Position numbers and translations under genes: made by a program. Of a stretch of 64,000 nt of DNA, positions 1-7,944 are shown one piece after another (the first letter of the stretch is position 1; the number at the start of each line of letters is the position of its first letter). Below the pieces are notes generated by a model. It was not told the DNA's origin. It worked only from the letters and a program-made list of their open reading frames with translations, and did no database searches. This DNA is from Hyphomicrobiales bacterium (GTDB taxonomy: Bacteria; Pseudomonadota; Alphaproteobacteria; Rhizobiales; Beijerinckiaceae). The stretch lies in NCBI GenBank assembly GCA_019247605.1, contig JAFBAS010000152.1, positions 16,142 to 80,141 of the forward strand, given 5' to 3'.

Positions 1-299
1 GCGGTTTCGCCTATACAGTCAGGCGCAAATTTGACCTTCGTCCCCAGCGCGCTCTCCAGTGCTTGCGCGACGGGCGCTAGGCTTTCCTTGGGCTGGTGCT
101 TGCCTTTTGGACGGCCGAAATGTGCGAGGAGCACCACCTTGCCGCCCTTGTCGGCAAGCTCGCGAATGGTCGGCAGAACGCGTTCGATGCGCGTCAGGTC
201 GGCGACCTTTCCGTTTTCCATCGGCACGTTGAGGTCGAGTCGCAAAAGAATGCGCTTTCCCTTGGGGTCGAGCTCATCGAGCGTTCGGAAAGAGGTCAT
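1..299 (-). CDS. pgk: Phosphoglycerate kinase, N-terminal part (cut by window edge)
   Basis: Phosphoglycerate kinase interconverts 1,3-bisphosphoglycerate and ADP with 3-phosphoglycerate and ATP in cytosolic glycolysis and gluconeogenesis. The minus-strand reading from the ATG at 299 gives about 99 residues. They include the N-terminal substrate-binding motif RLDLNVP, then TRIERVLPTI, and the HFGRPKG motif that belongs to the basic patch binding the 3-phosphoglycerate. The gene runs off the window, so the C-terminal nucleotide-binding domain is not visible. The supplied ORF track shows only shadow frames here because the start lies inside and the stop outside the window. It lies downstream of gap and tkt on the same strand, the usual tkt-gap-pgk arrangement of the group, with one small gene intervening. 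The call is secure from the motifs. Confidence 0.95.
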   Translation of the reverse strand, partial: MTSFRTLDELDPKGKRILLRLDLNVPMENGKVADLTRIERVLPTIRELADKGGKVVLLAHFGRPKGKHQPKESLAPVAQALESALGTKVKFAPDCIGET

Positions 300-350
300 G
301 TCACACGAGGCTTCCTCGGAGGCGCTGGCGACCGCTCGGCAGTGCTCGCC

Positions 351-773
351 TCAGCGCGCCGCAAGCGCGGGCAAGAGACCCGGAATGCCGAAGCGAAGCG
401 CCAGAACCATCAACAACGCGCCGATGAGTGCCGCGATGAGCGCAACGACAAAGATGGTGCCGGCCCCAGGCAGGCCGCGCACCCGCCCCTCGAGCGCCTT
501 CACCTCGGCGGAACGGGCAAGTCCGCCAAAGCGCGTCAACGTGTCCTGGAAGCTCGCTTCGAGGCGCAGGAGAAGAGCCTCGCTGCGCGCGAATTTCTCC
601 TCGATCCGGGCAAGCTTCTCCTCCAAACGAGAGAGCTGGTCGAGCCCACCGCGTTCGGAGAGCGGCACGCCCCCCGAAGCGGGCTGCGACGCCACGGCCG
701 TGGGGGAGCCGTAGACGGTCGTTTCAGGGTCGACCGGGTTGATCGAAGGTTCGCGTTTGGCGGTATCTGACAT
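351..773 (-). CDS. Small coiled-coil protein with a C-terminal membrane anchor
   Basis: This 140-residue protein of unknown function lies between gap and pgk. Residues about 40-85 are rich in Glu, Arg, Leu and Ala with heptad-like spacing, which suggests a coiled coil. Residues about 108-132 form one hydrophobic helix followed by a short basic tail, so the protein is probably tail-anchored in the inner membrane with the coiled coil in the cytoplasm. The N-terminal 40 residues are polar and probably disordered. The start at 773 has a GAGG Shine-Dalgarno sequence about eight bases upstream. It has the same strand and tight spacing as gap and pgk, so it is likely cotranscribed. I do not recognise a named family, and a link to glycolysis is inferred from position only. 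Confidence 0.7.
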   Translation of the reverse strand: MSDTAKREPSINPVDPETTVYGSPTAVASQPASGGVPLSERGGLDQLSRLEEKLARIEEKFARSEALLLRLEASFQDTLTRFGGLARSAEVKALEGRVRGLPGAGTIFVVALIAALIGALLMVLALRFGIPGLLPALAAR

Positions 774-809
774 TGCACGACCTCGTTGCGATGAAACCCG
801 CCGCCCTAC

Positions 810-1817
810 TTAGATCAGCTTCCCAATCGCCACGGCCGTATCGGCCATGCGGTTCGAGAAGCCCCATTCATTGTCGTACCAGGAAAGCACCCGCACGAAG
901 GTCCCATCGATCACCTTCGTCTGATCGAGGTGAAAAGTCGCCGAATGCGGATCGTGGTTGAAATCCATCGAGACATTGGGTGCCGCTGTCACGGCGAGCA
1001 CGCCCTTCATTTCCTGCTCCGCTGCTCTCTTCATCGCTGTATTCACCTCCTCGGCCGACGTCTTTCGGGAGGCGACGACCTTGAGGTCGATGAGCGAGAC
1101 ATTGGGCGTGGGCACGCGAATGGCACTGCCGTCGAGCTTGCCTTGCAGCTCGGGGAGCACCAGGCCGAGCGCCTTGGCCGCGCCTGTCGTCGTCGGAATT
1201 TGTGACAGCGAAGCAGCGCGTGCGCGGTAAAGATCCTTGTGCATCGTGTCGAGGGTCGGCTGGTCCCCGGTGTAGGAATGCACGGTGGTCATGTAGCCGC
1301 GCTCGATGCCGATGGTGTCGTTCAGCACCTTGGCGACGGGCGCGAGGCAATTCGTCGTGCACGAGCCGTTCGAGACGATGAGGTGGTCCTTCTTGAGCTT
1401 GTCATGGTTGACGCCGAAGACCACGGTCAAATCCGCGCTCTCGCCGGGGGCCGAAATGAGCACGCGCTTGGCGCCGGCTTCGAGATGCGCCTTGGCCTTG
1501 TCTTTGGCCGTGAAGATGCCCGTGCATTCAAGAGCGATATCGATGCCGAGTGCCTTGTGGGGCAGCTCGGCCGGATTTCTGATCGCCGTGACCTTGATCT
1601 TGCCCATGCCGACATCGATGCTGTCGCCGGAGACCTTCACTTCGTGAGGGAAGCGGCCGTGGACCGAATCGTAACGCAACAGATGCGCATTGGTTTCGAC
1701 CGGGCCGAGGTCGTTCAGCGCGACAACCTCGATGTCTCTGCGTCCCGACTCCACGATGGCGCGCAGTATATTGCGGCCGATGCGCCCAAAGCCGTTGATG
1801 GCGACCTTCACGGTCAT
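810..1817 (-). CDS. gap: Type I glyceraldehyde-3-phosphate dehydrogenase
   Basis: Gap oxidatively phosphorylates glyceraldehyde 3-phosphate to 1,3-bisphosphoglycerate with NAD(P)+. The 335-residue length is typical. The Rossmann glycine motif NGFGRIGRN opens the protein, the catalytic cysteine lies in [12 protein letters not shown] near residue 154, and the general-base histidine lies in [10 protein letters not shown]. The C-terminal [12 protein letters not shown] helix is intact. The ORF track begins 14 codons earlier, but I place the start at 1817 because [11 protein letters not shown] is the family N-terminus and an AGGA Shine-Dalgarno sequence precedes it. It sits between tkt and pgk on the same strand, forming a central carbon cluster. 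Confidence 0.97.
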   Translation of the reverse strand: MTVKVAINGFGRIGRNILRAIVESGRRDIEVVALNDLGPVETNAHLLRYDSVHGRFPHEVKVSGDSIDVGMGKIKVTAIRNPAELPHKALGIDIALECTGIFTAKDKAKAHLEAGAKRVLISAPGESADLTVVFGVNHDKLKKDHLIVSNGSCTTNCLAPVAKVLNDTIGIERGYMTTVHSYTGDQPTLDTMHKDLYRARAASLSQIPTTTGAAKALGLVLPELQGKLDGSAIRVPTPNVSLIDLKVVASRKTSAEEVNTAMKRAAEQEMKGVLAVTAAPNVSMDFNHDPHSATFHLDQTKVIDGTFVRVLSWYDNEWGFSNRMADTAVAIGKLI

Positions 1818-1880
1818 GGAACTTTTCCTCTTTTGCGTGTGATTGCGCGAGAACGGCAATAGCTTATGGCGACAAGCGCG

Positions 1881-3878
1881 TCATCGGTGGCCTGAAAGCT
1901 TCTCGACCGCCGCGGCCGCGACATTCTCGGGCGTAATGCCGAAATGCGCGTACACGTCCTTGTATTTGCCGCTGGCACCGAAGCCATGCATACCGATGAA
2001 GGCGCCATCGATGCCGATGATCGCATCCCAGCCTTGACGTACCGCGGCTTCGATGCCGACGCGTACGGGCGCATCGCCGATGACACGGCGCCGCGCTTGC
2101 TCGTCGCGCGCGAAGAAGAGCTCGAAACACGGCACCGACACCACGCGTGCGCCATGGCCTTGTGCCTTGAGAAGGTCGCGCGCCGCAAGCGCGATCTCGA
2201 CTTCCGAGCCCGAGGCGAAGAGGCTGATTTTCGCCTGGCCTTCGGCCGGCGCGATCTCATAGGCGCCCTGGGCGCACAGATTCTCCTTCCCCGGCTCGGT
2301 GCGCGCCGGCTTGAGATTCTGGCGCGTGAGCGCGAGCAGCACGGGGCCGTCCTTGTGGCCGAGCGCGACCTGCCAGCACTCCGCCGTCTCGATCGCGTCC
2401 GCGGGACGCATCACGAGAAGATTGGGAATGGCGCGTAACGCCGCGAGATGCTCGACAGGCTGGTGCGTCGGCCCATCCTCGCCAAGCCCGATCGAATCAT
2501 GGGTGAAGACATAAATCGCATGAGCTTCCGAGATCGCCGCGATGCGAATTGCGGGGCGGCAATAATCGGAGAAGACCAGAAAGGTACCGCCGGCCGGAAT
2601 GATGCCGCCATGCAGCGCCAAGCCGTTCATGGCCGCGACCATGCCGTGCTCGCGGATGCCGTAATGCATGTAGCGGCCCGAAAAGTCAGTGGGGGTGATA
2701 TCCCGAAGCGGCTTCACCTTGGTGTTGTTCGACGGAGTGAGGTCCGCCGAGCCGACCACGAGCTCAGGCACCTGCGCGATGATGGCTTCGAGCGTCGCCT
2801 CGCTCGATTTACGCGTTGCGATCGTCGGCTTCTCGGAGGCGAATTTGCGCTTGAGTTCATCGAAGGCCTGGTGCAGCGAGGCGAGCGGCTTGGCCGCGAG
2901 ACGGCGCTCGAATTCGGCGCGCTTCTTGGCGTCCGCGCCGGCGAGACGCTTCTCCCAAGACTTGCGGGCGGCCCCGCCCCGTGACCCCGCCTTGCGCCAA
3001 GCTTCGAGAATCTCTTGCGGCACCTCGAAAGGCGGCGAGGTCCAGCCGAGGTTCTTCTTGGCGCCGGCGGCTTCCTCGGGCCCGAGCGCCTCGCCATGCG
3101 CCTTGCTGGTCCCAGCCTTTGTCGGCGCGCCATAGCCGATGATGGTCTTGCAGGCGATGAGGGTGGGTCGGTCGGATTTTTGAGCGGCCTCGACCGCGCC
3201 GATGATCGCGTCCGCGTTGAGCCCGTCGATATGCGAGGCATTCCAGCCGCAAGCCTTGAAACGCGCCACTTGGTCGACCGAATCCGAAAGCGAGGTCGGC
3301 CCATCGATGGTGATGCTGTTGTCGTCGTAGAAGACGATGAGCTTGTTGAGCTTGAGGTGGCCGGCAAGCGCGATCGCCTCTTGCGAGATGCCTTCCATGA
3401 GATCGCCGTCCGAGCACAGAACATAGGTGTGGTGGTCGACGAGCGCATCGCCGAACTCTGCCGCCATGATGCGCTCGGCAAGCGCGAAACCGACCGAAGC
3501 GCCGATGCCTTGGCCGAGCGGGCCCGTCGTCGTCTCGACGCCGGCGAGCGTATGCCCATGCTCGGGGTGCCCCGGCGTCTTCGAGCCCACCTGGCGAAAA
3601 TGCTTCAGGTCCTCGATCGAGATGTCCGGATAGCCGGTGAGGTAGAACAGCGAATAAAGCAGCATCGAGCCATGCCCTGCCGACAGGATGAACCTGTCGC
3701 GGTCGGGCCAATGGGGGGCGCTCGCGTCGTATTTCAGGAAGCGCGTGAACAGCGCGGTCGCGATCTCGGCGCAACCCATCGGGAGGCCCGGATGGCCCGA
3801 TTTCGCCGCTTCGACGCCGTCGATCGACAGCGCGCGAATGGCGTTCACCATGCCCTTGTGCAGATCGTCAGCTGTCAT
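1881..3878 (-). CDS. tkt: Transketolase
   Basis: Transketolase is a thiamine-diphosphate enzyme that moves two-carbon ketol units between sugar phosphates in the pentose phosphate (or Calvin) pathway. The 665-residue product has the family layout. An N-terminal PP domain carries SGHPGLPMG and the TPP/Mg motif SDGDLMEG followed about 25 residues later by DDN. A central pyrimidine domain carries [19 protein letters not shown] and the [13 protein letters not shown] segment, and a C-terminal domain follows. Most transketolases have GDG at the TPP motif, whereas here it reads SDGD, a variant I believe occurs in this lineage. It is transcribed towards gap and pgk, 63 bp upstream of gap, and probably heads that operon. 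An isofunctional cbbT in a Calvin operon cannot be excluded, but there is no cbb context. Confidence 0.96.
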   Translation of the reverse strand: MTADDLHKGMVNAIRALSIDGVEAAKSGHPGLPMGCAEIATALFTRFLKYDASAPHWPDRDRFILSAGHGSMLLYSLFYLTGYPDISIEDLKHFRQVGSKTPGHPEHGHTLAGVETTTGPLGQGIGASVGFALAERIMAAEFGDALVDHHTYVLCSDGDLMEGISQEAIALAGHLKLNKLIVFYDDNSITIDGPTSLSDSVDQVARFKACGWNASHIDGLNADAIIGAVEAAQKSDRPTLIACKTIIGYGAPTKAGTSKAHGEALGPEEAAGAKKNLGWTSPPFEVPQEILEAWRKAGSRGGAARKSWEKRLAGADAKKRAEFERRLAAKPLASLHQAFDELKRKFASEKPTIATRKSSEATLEAIIAQVPELVVGSADLTPSNNTKVKPLRDITPTDFSGRYMHYGIREHGMVAAMNGLALHGGIIPAGGTFLVFSDYCRPAIRIAAISEAHAIYVFTHDSIGLGEDGPTHQPVEHLAALRAIPNLLVMRPADAIETAECWQVALGHKDGPVLLALTRQNLKPARTEPGKENLCAQGAYEIAPAEGQAKISLFASGSEVEIALAARDLLKAQGHGARVVSVPCFELFFARDEQARRRVIGDAPVRVGIEAAVRQGWDAIIGIDGAFIGMHGFGASGKYKDVYAHFGITPENVAAAAVEKLSGHR

Positions 3879-3942
3879 GATGAGGACTGGCTCCGATGAG
3901 CCTTGCCTGATAACACCTCACGGAAATGAGTCAAAGCGGCTC

Positions 3943-4524
3943 TCAGGACGAGCCCGTTTCATCCGATAGGGTAGCGTTTCGGGCACCGGATTCAATCTCG
4001 ATCTGGCGGTTGGCATTGGGAACCCCACGTACTCTTCCAGGTCCATCGCCGATCCTGCTTTCTTCATCGCCTCTCGGGATCATGACATGCGACGCCGTTT
4101 TCTCGTGGATGCTCGTGAAACCCAGGCGCGAGTAGAAATCCGCCGCACCGGTCGTCGCTCGAAGGCGCAAGATGTGAAATCTCGGCCTTGCCTCTTGCAC
4201 GATGCGCTGAACAAGCAGCGACCCCACGCCGAGACGGCGCGCTGAAGCGAGAACGTAAAGATGGCGCAGCCGGCCGACCGCGTCGACTTTGACGTAAGGG
4301 TCCCGGTTGAGGCCCGCGACGCCCAAAAGTTGGCCGTCGCCAAAGGCGCCGAGCAGGCATTCGCCGCGGCCTTCGAACCTGTTCGCTCCCGATGCCCATT
4401 CCTCGACAAAGCGGCGCATGAAATCGAAGCCCTGCCGCTCTGCCTCGATGACAAGCGGCCGCAGACCGTCGAGCGAGTTCAACCGCGCGACCCGAATCGC
4501 ATCCATGCGGCCCGATGAAGGCAT
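3943..4524 (-). CDS. GNAT-family N-acetyltransferase
   Basis: This is a predicted acetyl-CoA-dependent N-acetyltransferase of about 193 residues; the acceptor is unknown. The acetyl-CoA-binding motif A is visible as LYVLASARRLGVGSLLVQ, with the R-x-x-G-x-G/A pattern. A following FYSRLGF segment matches the motif B region that closes the GNAT fold. The C-terminal 40 residues are low in order and extend past the fold. The ORF track starts this frame 1 kb upstream, overlapping zapA and the coiled-coil gene on the other strand. That extension is antisense noise. The first methionines compatible with the fold are at 4524 and 4506, and neither has a strong Shine-Dalgarno sequence, so the start is uncertain. 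It is transcribed towards tkt. Confidence 0.8.
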   Translation of the reverse strand: MPSSGRMDAIRVARLNSLDGLRPLVIEAERQGFDFMRRFVEEWASGANRFEGRGECLLGAFGDGQLLGVAGLNRDPYVKVDAVGRLRHLYVLASARRLGVGSLLVQRIVQEARPRFHILRLRATTGAADFYSRLGFTSIHEKTASHVMIPRGDEESRIGDGPGRVRGVPNANRQIEIESGARNATLSDETGSS

Positions 4525-4669
4525 CCGATTGACGAAACTCTCATGCGTTGCGTAAGGTTGCAGGCGCATCACGCGAGAGACATTCGTGATTCGCTTCACC
4601 TGGACGGATCCAGAAAGCACGGTTCCGCAAGGCGTGAAGCGAGCCTCGTTGTGGAGGGGTCGCGAGCCC

Positions 4670-4993
4670 ATGGCACCAACCGAAACGCTGCTTCTGGACC
4701 AGGCGTTCGAGCGGCTTTCGGCCGCGCTCGACCGGTTGGAGCTTGCGGCAACCGCAAGGCTCGACGCCGAGCAGGGGCTCGAGCCGCTCGAGACGGAGCT
4801 CGCGATCATGCGTGACGATCGCTCACGCCTCGCCGTCGAGCTCGACGGGGCCCTCGCGCGCAACGCCAGCCTCGAACACGCGACGCGCGAAATTTCCCAG
4901 CGTGTGGGCCGCGCGATCGGCAGCATCGAGGCAGTTCTCGGATCAGCCAATGGCGGTTCCGGAAACGCCGAGGCGGAAGGCAGGGCGACATGA
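4670..4993 (+). CDS. DUF4164-type coiled-coil protein upstream of zapA
   Basis: This is a 107-residue cytoplasmic protein made almost wholly of a predicted coiled coil (residues about 10-85, rich in Leu, Glu, Arg and Ala). It matches the small DUF4164-type protein that in Hyphomicrobiales lies directly before zapA. I chose the ATG at 4670 over the ORF-track start because a GGAGGGG Shine-Dalgarno sequence lies about 12 bases upstream and the preceding codons look non-coding. The stop overlaps the zapA start (ATGA at 4990-4993), which implies translational coupling. A role in divisome assembly with ZapA is inferred from this coupling and is not shown. Confidence 0.75.
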   Translation: MAPTETLLLDQAFERLSAALDRLELAATARLDAEQGLEPLETELAIMRDDRSRLAVELDGALARNASLEHATREISQRVGRAIGSIEAVLGSANGGSGNAEAEGRAT

Positions 4994-5355
4994 CCCAGGT
5001 CTCGGTCACCATCGCGGGGCGCTCCTACCGGATGGCGTGCCAGGATGGTGAAGAAGCGCATCTCGAGGGGCTCGCGCAGGCCTTCGATGAGAAAATTGCC
5101 GATATGCGGCGCGCTTTCGGAGAGATCGGCGATATGCGCCTTCACGTCATGGCCGCGCTGACCTTCGCCGACCAGCTTTCCGAGCTTCGCGACCGGGTGA
5201 AGGTGCTCGAAGCGCAGCACGCTCGCGCCGAGGAGACGAATGCCGAGCGCCTCTCGCAAAAGGAAGCGCTCGAGCACGAGCTCGCCGCGAAGGTGAATGC
5301 CGCCGCCGAACGCATCGAGCGGCTTTCCGCGACGCTCGCCACGAAGCCTCGGTGA
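4990..5355 (+). CDS. zapA: Cell division protein ZapA
   Basis: ZapA binds FtsZ and promotes bundling and stability of the Z ring at mid-cell. The 121-residue product has the ZapA order: an N-terminal beta-rich FtsZ-binding head (VSVTIAGRSYRMAC, then HLEGLAQAFDEKI) and a long C-terminal helix that forms the dimer or tetramer coiled coil (about residues 45-115). The start overlaps the stop of the upstream coiled-coil gene. In many proteobacteria the 6S RNA gene and a 5-formyltetrahydrofolate cyclo-ligase gene follow zapA. Here the next gene is rplK, so the standard order breaks immediately after zapA. Confidence 0.9.
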   Translation: MTQVSVTIAGRSYRMACQDGEEAHLEGLAQAFDEKIADMRRAFGEIGDMRLHVMAALTFADQLSELRDRVKVLEAQHARAEETNAERLSQKEALEHELAAKVNAAAERIERLSATLATKPR

Positions 5356-5366
5356 AAAGGCACATT

Positions 5367-5499
5367 GGGCATAGTTCCACGCTCCACTCGCGGAGCTCGA
5401 TGAACGACACAAGCTTTTGGCGTGACCGCCAGGGCCGCCGATGGCGTAATCTTCGCCAAGCTTCGCTTTGACGCACGCCGCCATTGAGACTATATGCCC
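5367..5499 (+). ncRNA. Long imperfect hairpin after zapA, possible 6S RNA (weak candidate)
   Basis: The 133 bases after zapA can fold into one long rod. The ends GGGCATAGT and ACTATATGCCC pair with a two-base bulge. An inner stem pairs AAGCTTTTGGCG with CGCCAAGCTT and contains a nested CGCCA/TGGCG stem. The middle stays mostly open, as in the 6S RNA central bubble. Position after zapA is the classic site for ssrS. Against this, the 3' end overlaps an excellent rplK promoter (5468-5496), so the outer stem may be coincidental. I could not test covariation. Confidence 0.25.
5468..5496 (+). promoter_or_regulatory. Sigma-70-type promoter for rplK-rplA
   Basis: TTGACG (5468-5473) and TATATG (5491-5496) are separated by exactly 17 bases, a strong housekeeping promoter layout. 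Transcription would begin near 5503, about 115 bases before the rplK start. This promoter explains how rplK-rplA can be expressed here without the usual upstream secE-nusG genes. Confidence 0.6.
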
Positions 5500-5510
5500 G
5501 CAAACTCCGC

Positions 5511-5537
5511 GGGAGGCGGGCCGGCACGCCATGCCGG
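5511..5537 (+). promoter_or_regulatory. rplK leader hairpin, possible L1 autoregulatory site
   Basis: Just downstream of the predicted rplK transcription start, a purine-rich GGGAGGCGGG run precedes a perfect hairpin, CCGGCA-CGCCA-TGCCGG. Ribosomal protein L1 is known to repress the L11 operon by binding its leader mRNA. The position fits that role, but I assign it by position and stem only and have not matched it to a consensus. Confidence 0.3.
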
Positions 5538-5618
5538 GTCAAAGCCGTCGCGACCGCGGCCTGCAACCTGAACGCTCACCGCCCAAGGCAGGGCGCGGCG
5601 TATCATTGGAGCAGTGGC

Positions 5619-6047
5619 ATGGCGAAGAAAATCGCAGGCTACATCAAGCTGCAAGTGCCGGCGGGTGCGGCAAACCCCTCCCCGCCGATCGGTCCCGCGC
5701 TCGGTCAGCGCGGCTTGAACATCATGGAGTTCTGCAAGGCCTTCAACGCGAAGACCGCGCAGATGGAGAAAGGCACGCCGATCCCGGTGGTGATCACGGC
5801 CTACCAAGACCGTTCCTTCACCTTCGAGATGAAGCTGCCGCCGATGTCCTTCTATTTGAAGAAGGCGGCGAAGATCCAAGGCGGCTCCAAGACGCCGGGT
5901 CGCGGCACCGTCGGGCAGGTGACAAAAGCTCAAATCCGCGAGATCGCGCAAACGAAGCTGCCCGATTTGAACTGCGACAATGTGGAATCGGCAATGGCCA
6001 TGGTCGAGGGCTCTGCCCGTTCGATGGGCCTCGAGGTCGTGGGGTGA
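5619..6047 (+). CDS. rplK: Ribosomal protein uL11
   Basis: Large-subunit protein L11 binds the 23S rRNA GTPase-associated region, contacts elongation factors and is needed for RelA activation. The 142-residue length is canonical. The start [12 protein letters not shown], the N-terminal proline-rich [22 protein letters not shown] segment and the C-terminal RNA-binding [12 protein letters not shown] region are all present. The ORF track extends upstream to 5484, but that part is the leader; the ATG at 5619 is the family start. rplA begins four bases after the stop. The usual secE-nusG genes upstream are missing and zapA lies there instead. Confidence 0.97.
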   Translation: MAKKIAGYIKLQVPAGAANPSPPIGPALGQRGLNIMEFCKAFNAKTAQMEKGTPIPVVITAYQDRSFTFEMKLPPMSFYLKKAAKIQGGSKTPGRGTVGQVTKAQIREIAQTKLPDLNCDNVESAMAMVEGSARSMGLEVVG

Positions 6048-6051
6048 CGAG

Positions 6052-6747
6052 ATGAGCGTGGGAAAACGTCAAAAGGCTGCGCTCGAAGGCATCGACCGCA
6101 CCAAGCTCTATCCCCTCAATGAGGCGGTGAAGCTCGTGAAGGAGCGCGCCAAGGCCAAGTTCGACGAGACGGTCGAGATCGCCATGAACCTCGGCGTGGA
6201 CCCGCGCCATGCCGATCAGATGGTGCGCGGCGTTTGCCAGTTGCCGAACGGCTCCGGGCGATCGGTGCGCGTAGCCGTGTTCGCACGGGCCGGCAAGGCG
6301 GATGAGGCGAAGGCCGCCGGTGCCGACATTGTGGGCGCGGAAGACCTTGTCGAGAAGATCAACGCCGGCGAGATCAATTTCGACCGCTGCATCGCGACGC
6401 CCGATCTGATGCCCCTCGTCGGTCGGCTCGGCAAGGTGCTCGGTCCGCGCGGCTTGATGCCGAACCCGCGTGTCGGGACGGTGACGCCCGATGTGGCGGG
6501 CGCGGTGCGCGCCGCAAAAGGCGGCGCGGTCGAGTTTCGCGTGGAGAAAGCCGGCATCGTACATGGCGGCGTCGGCAAAGCTTCCTTCGAGGCCGACAAG
6601 CTCGCCGAGAACATCCGAGCCTTCACGGATGCCGTGGTCAAGGCTAAGCCCGCCGGTGCAAAAGGGCATTATGTCCAGCGCATCGCGATCTCCTCGACGA
6701 TGGGACCGGGCGTGAAGGTCGATCCCGCAAGCGTGATGGGAGCTTGA
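6052..6747 (+). CDS. rplA: Ribosomal protein uL1
   Basis: L1 forms the mobile L1 stalk of the large subunit, helps release deacylated tRNA, and typically represses its own operon. The product has 231 residues, the usual length. Diagnostic segments include [20 protein letters not shown] near the N-terminus, [26 protein letters not shown] in domain II, and the C-terminal [12 protein letters not shown] start it at 6052, four bases after the rplK stop, rather than at the ORF-track start inside rplK. Normally rplJ-rplL-rpoBC follow; here an intergenic palindromic repeat and an unrelated gene follow. Confidence 0.97.
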   Translation: MSVGKRQKAALEGIDRTKLYPLNEAVKLVKERAKAKFDETVEIAMNLGVDPRHADQMVRGVCQLPNGSGRSVRVAVFARAGKADEAKAAGADIVGAEDLVEKINAGEINFDRCIATPDLMPLVGRLGKVLGPRGLMPNPRVGTVTPDVAGAVRAAKGGAVEFRVEKAGIVHGGVGKASFEADKLAENIRAFTDAVVKAKPAGAKGHYVQRIAISSTMGPGVKVDPASVMGA

Positions 6748-6753
6748 GGTGGT

Positions 6754-6885
6754 TGCCTTCTCCCGTTTTTGGGAGGAGGTGCCGATCGCGTCGGCGATCG
6801 CCGGTTGAAGGCAGGTCCGCGGCAGTGAACGCTCCTCCTGGAACGGCACCGGCGGATGGCCTCATCCGCTCCCCCATCGTTCCGG
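6754..6885. repeat. Intergenic palindromic repeat (REP-like) after rplA
   Basis: This stretch contains CTTCTCCCGTTTTTGGGAGGAGGTGCCG-type sequence and ends in GGCGGATGGCCTCATCCGC. Both arms are short inverted repeats of the kind scattered between genes in many Hyphomicrobiales genomes. The N-terminal extension of the next ORF in the track is translated from this repeat, which argues for a later start of that gene. Family membership is recalled, not checked against a genome. Confidence 0.5.
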
Positions 6886-6911
6886 CGCCTTCTCCTGAAA
6901 GCGCTCACCCG

Positions 6912-7892
6912 ATGCCGGCGCTCCTTCCGTCCTCGACAACCGCCTGGGTGCTCACGGACGGCAAGGCAGGAGATACGGCCATCTGCTTCGGCGTGGTCGA
7001 GGCGCTCGGCCTCGAGCCCGTGCTCCACAAGATCGCGCCGCGGCCGCCTTGGAGCTGGGTGACCCCGTTCGGGCCGATCGATCCGAAGGAAGCCCCGCAT
7101 CGGCCGCAAAGCCCGATAGCTGCGCCTTACCCGGACCTCATCGTCGCTTCCGGACGACGCGCCGTGCCTTATGTGCGGCGCGTGCGCGCCGAGACGCGAG
7201 GGCGCACGTTCACGGCGTTCATGAAGGACCCCTACACGGGGACGAGGACCGCGGATCTGATCTGGGTTCCCGAGCACGACACGCTCGCGGGGCCGAACGT
7301 GATCAAGAGCCCGCTCACGCCCCACCGCGTCACGGCGGCGAAATTGGCCGCGGCGCGCGCCCAACCACTCGGCATGCTTGCTCGCCTCTCTCGCCCGCGC
7401 GTCGCGCTGTTGATCGGGGGCAATAGCGTCAATCACCGGTTCAGGAGGGCAGACGTCGCTGATTTGACAGCAAAGCTCGATCGCCTCGCGCAAGGTGGGG
7501 CTTCGCTCATGGGGACGTTTTCGCGCCGCACGCCACCGCGCTTGCGCAAAGCCATCGCGGCCGTCGTGGCGCGCCACAACGGCTATCTATGGGACGAGAA
7601 AGGCGACAATCCCTTCATCGAGCTCCTGGCGCTCGCCGACGCGCTAGTGGTCACGGCCGATTCGGTGGGCATGGTGGGAGAGGCGGCGGCGACGGGCCGC
7701 CCGGTTCTCGTTTTTGAGCCGAGCGGAGGCCACAAGAAGGTGACGCGCTACCTCGATGGGCTTCGGTCGAGAGGAATTGTCCATAACTTTGCCGGACATC
7801 TTGCGGGGACACCCTACGAACCCCTAGATTCGACGTTTGCGGTCGCTTCCCTTATTGCGGAGGCGTTTCGTCGGCATTGCGAGGCGCGCTGA
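6912..7892 (+). CDS. ELM1/GtrOC1-family protein (DUF1022-like)
   Basis: A protein of about 326 residues of the ELM1 family, found in alphaproteobacteria and related to the plant mitochondrial fission factor ELM1. Its bacterial biochemical role is not established, although the fold resembles GT-B glycosyltransferases. Recognisable segments are WVLTDGKAGDTAICFGVVEALGL at the N-terminus, PDLIVASGRRAVPYVRRV, LLIGGNSVNHRF, and the C-terminal TADSVGMVGEAAATGRPVLVFEP, which looks like a nucleotide-sugar-binding loop. I prefer the ATG at 6912; a GTG at 6825 is possible but lies in a palindromic repeat. The end lies 52 bases from trxB. Presence of this gene after rplA is not the usual order. Confidence 0.8.
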   Translation: MPALLPSSTTAWVLTDGKAGDTAICFGVVEALGLEPVLHKIAPRPPWSWVTPFGPIDPKEAPHRPQSPIAAPYPDLIVASGRRAVPYVRRVRAETRGRTFTAFMKDPYTGTRTADLIWVPEHDTLAGPNVIKSPLTPHRVTAAKLAAARAQPLGMLARLSRPRVALLIGGNSVNHRFRRADVADLTAKLDRLAQGGASLMGTFSRRTPPRLRKAIAAVVARHNGYLWDEKGDNPFIELLALADALVVTADSVGMVGEAAATGRPVLVFEPSGGHKKVTRYLDGLRSRGIVHNFAGHLAGTPYEPLDSTFAVASLIAEAFRRHCEAR

Positions 7893-7944
7893 AGCAGCAC
7901 CGCGCGACCGGCGTGTCTTGAGCCCGATCGCCGAAGGAACGAGT

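Noticed and set aside
4525-5532. N-terminal extension of the GNAT gene to 529 residues
   Set aside because: The extension is antisense to zapA and the coiled-coil gene and shows no homology; the GNAT fold begins near 4524.
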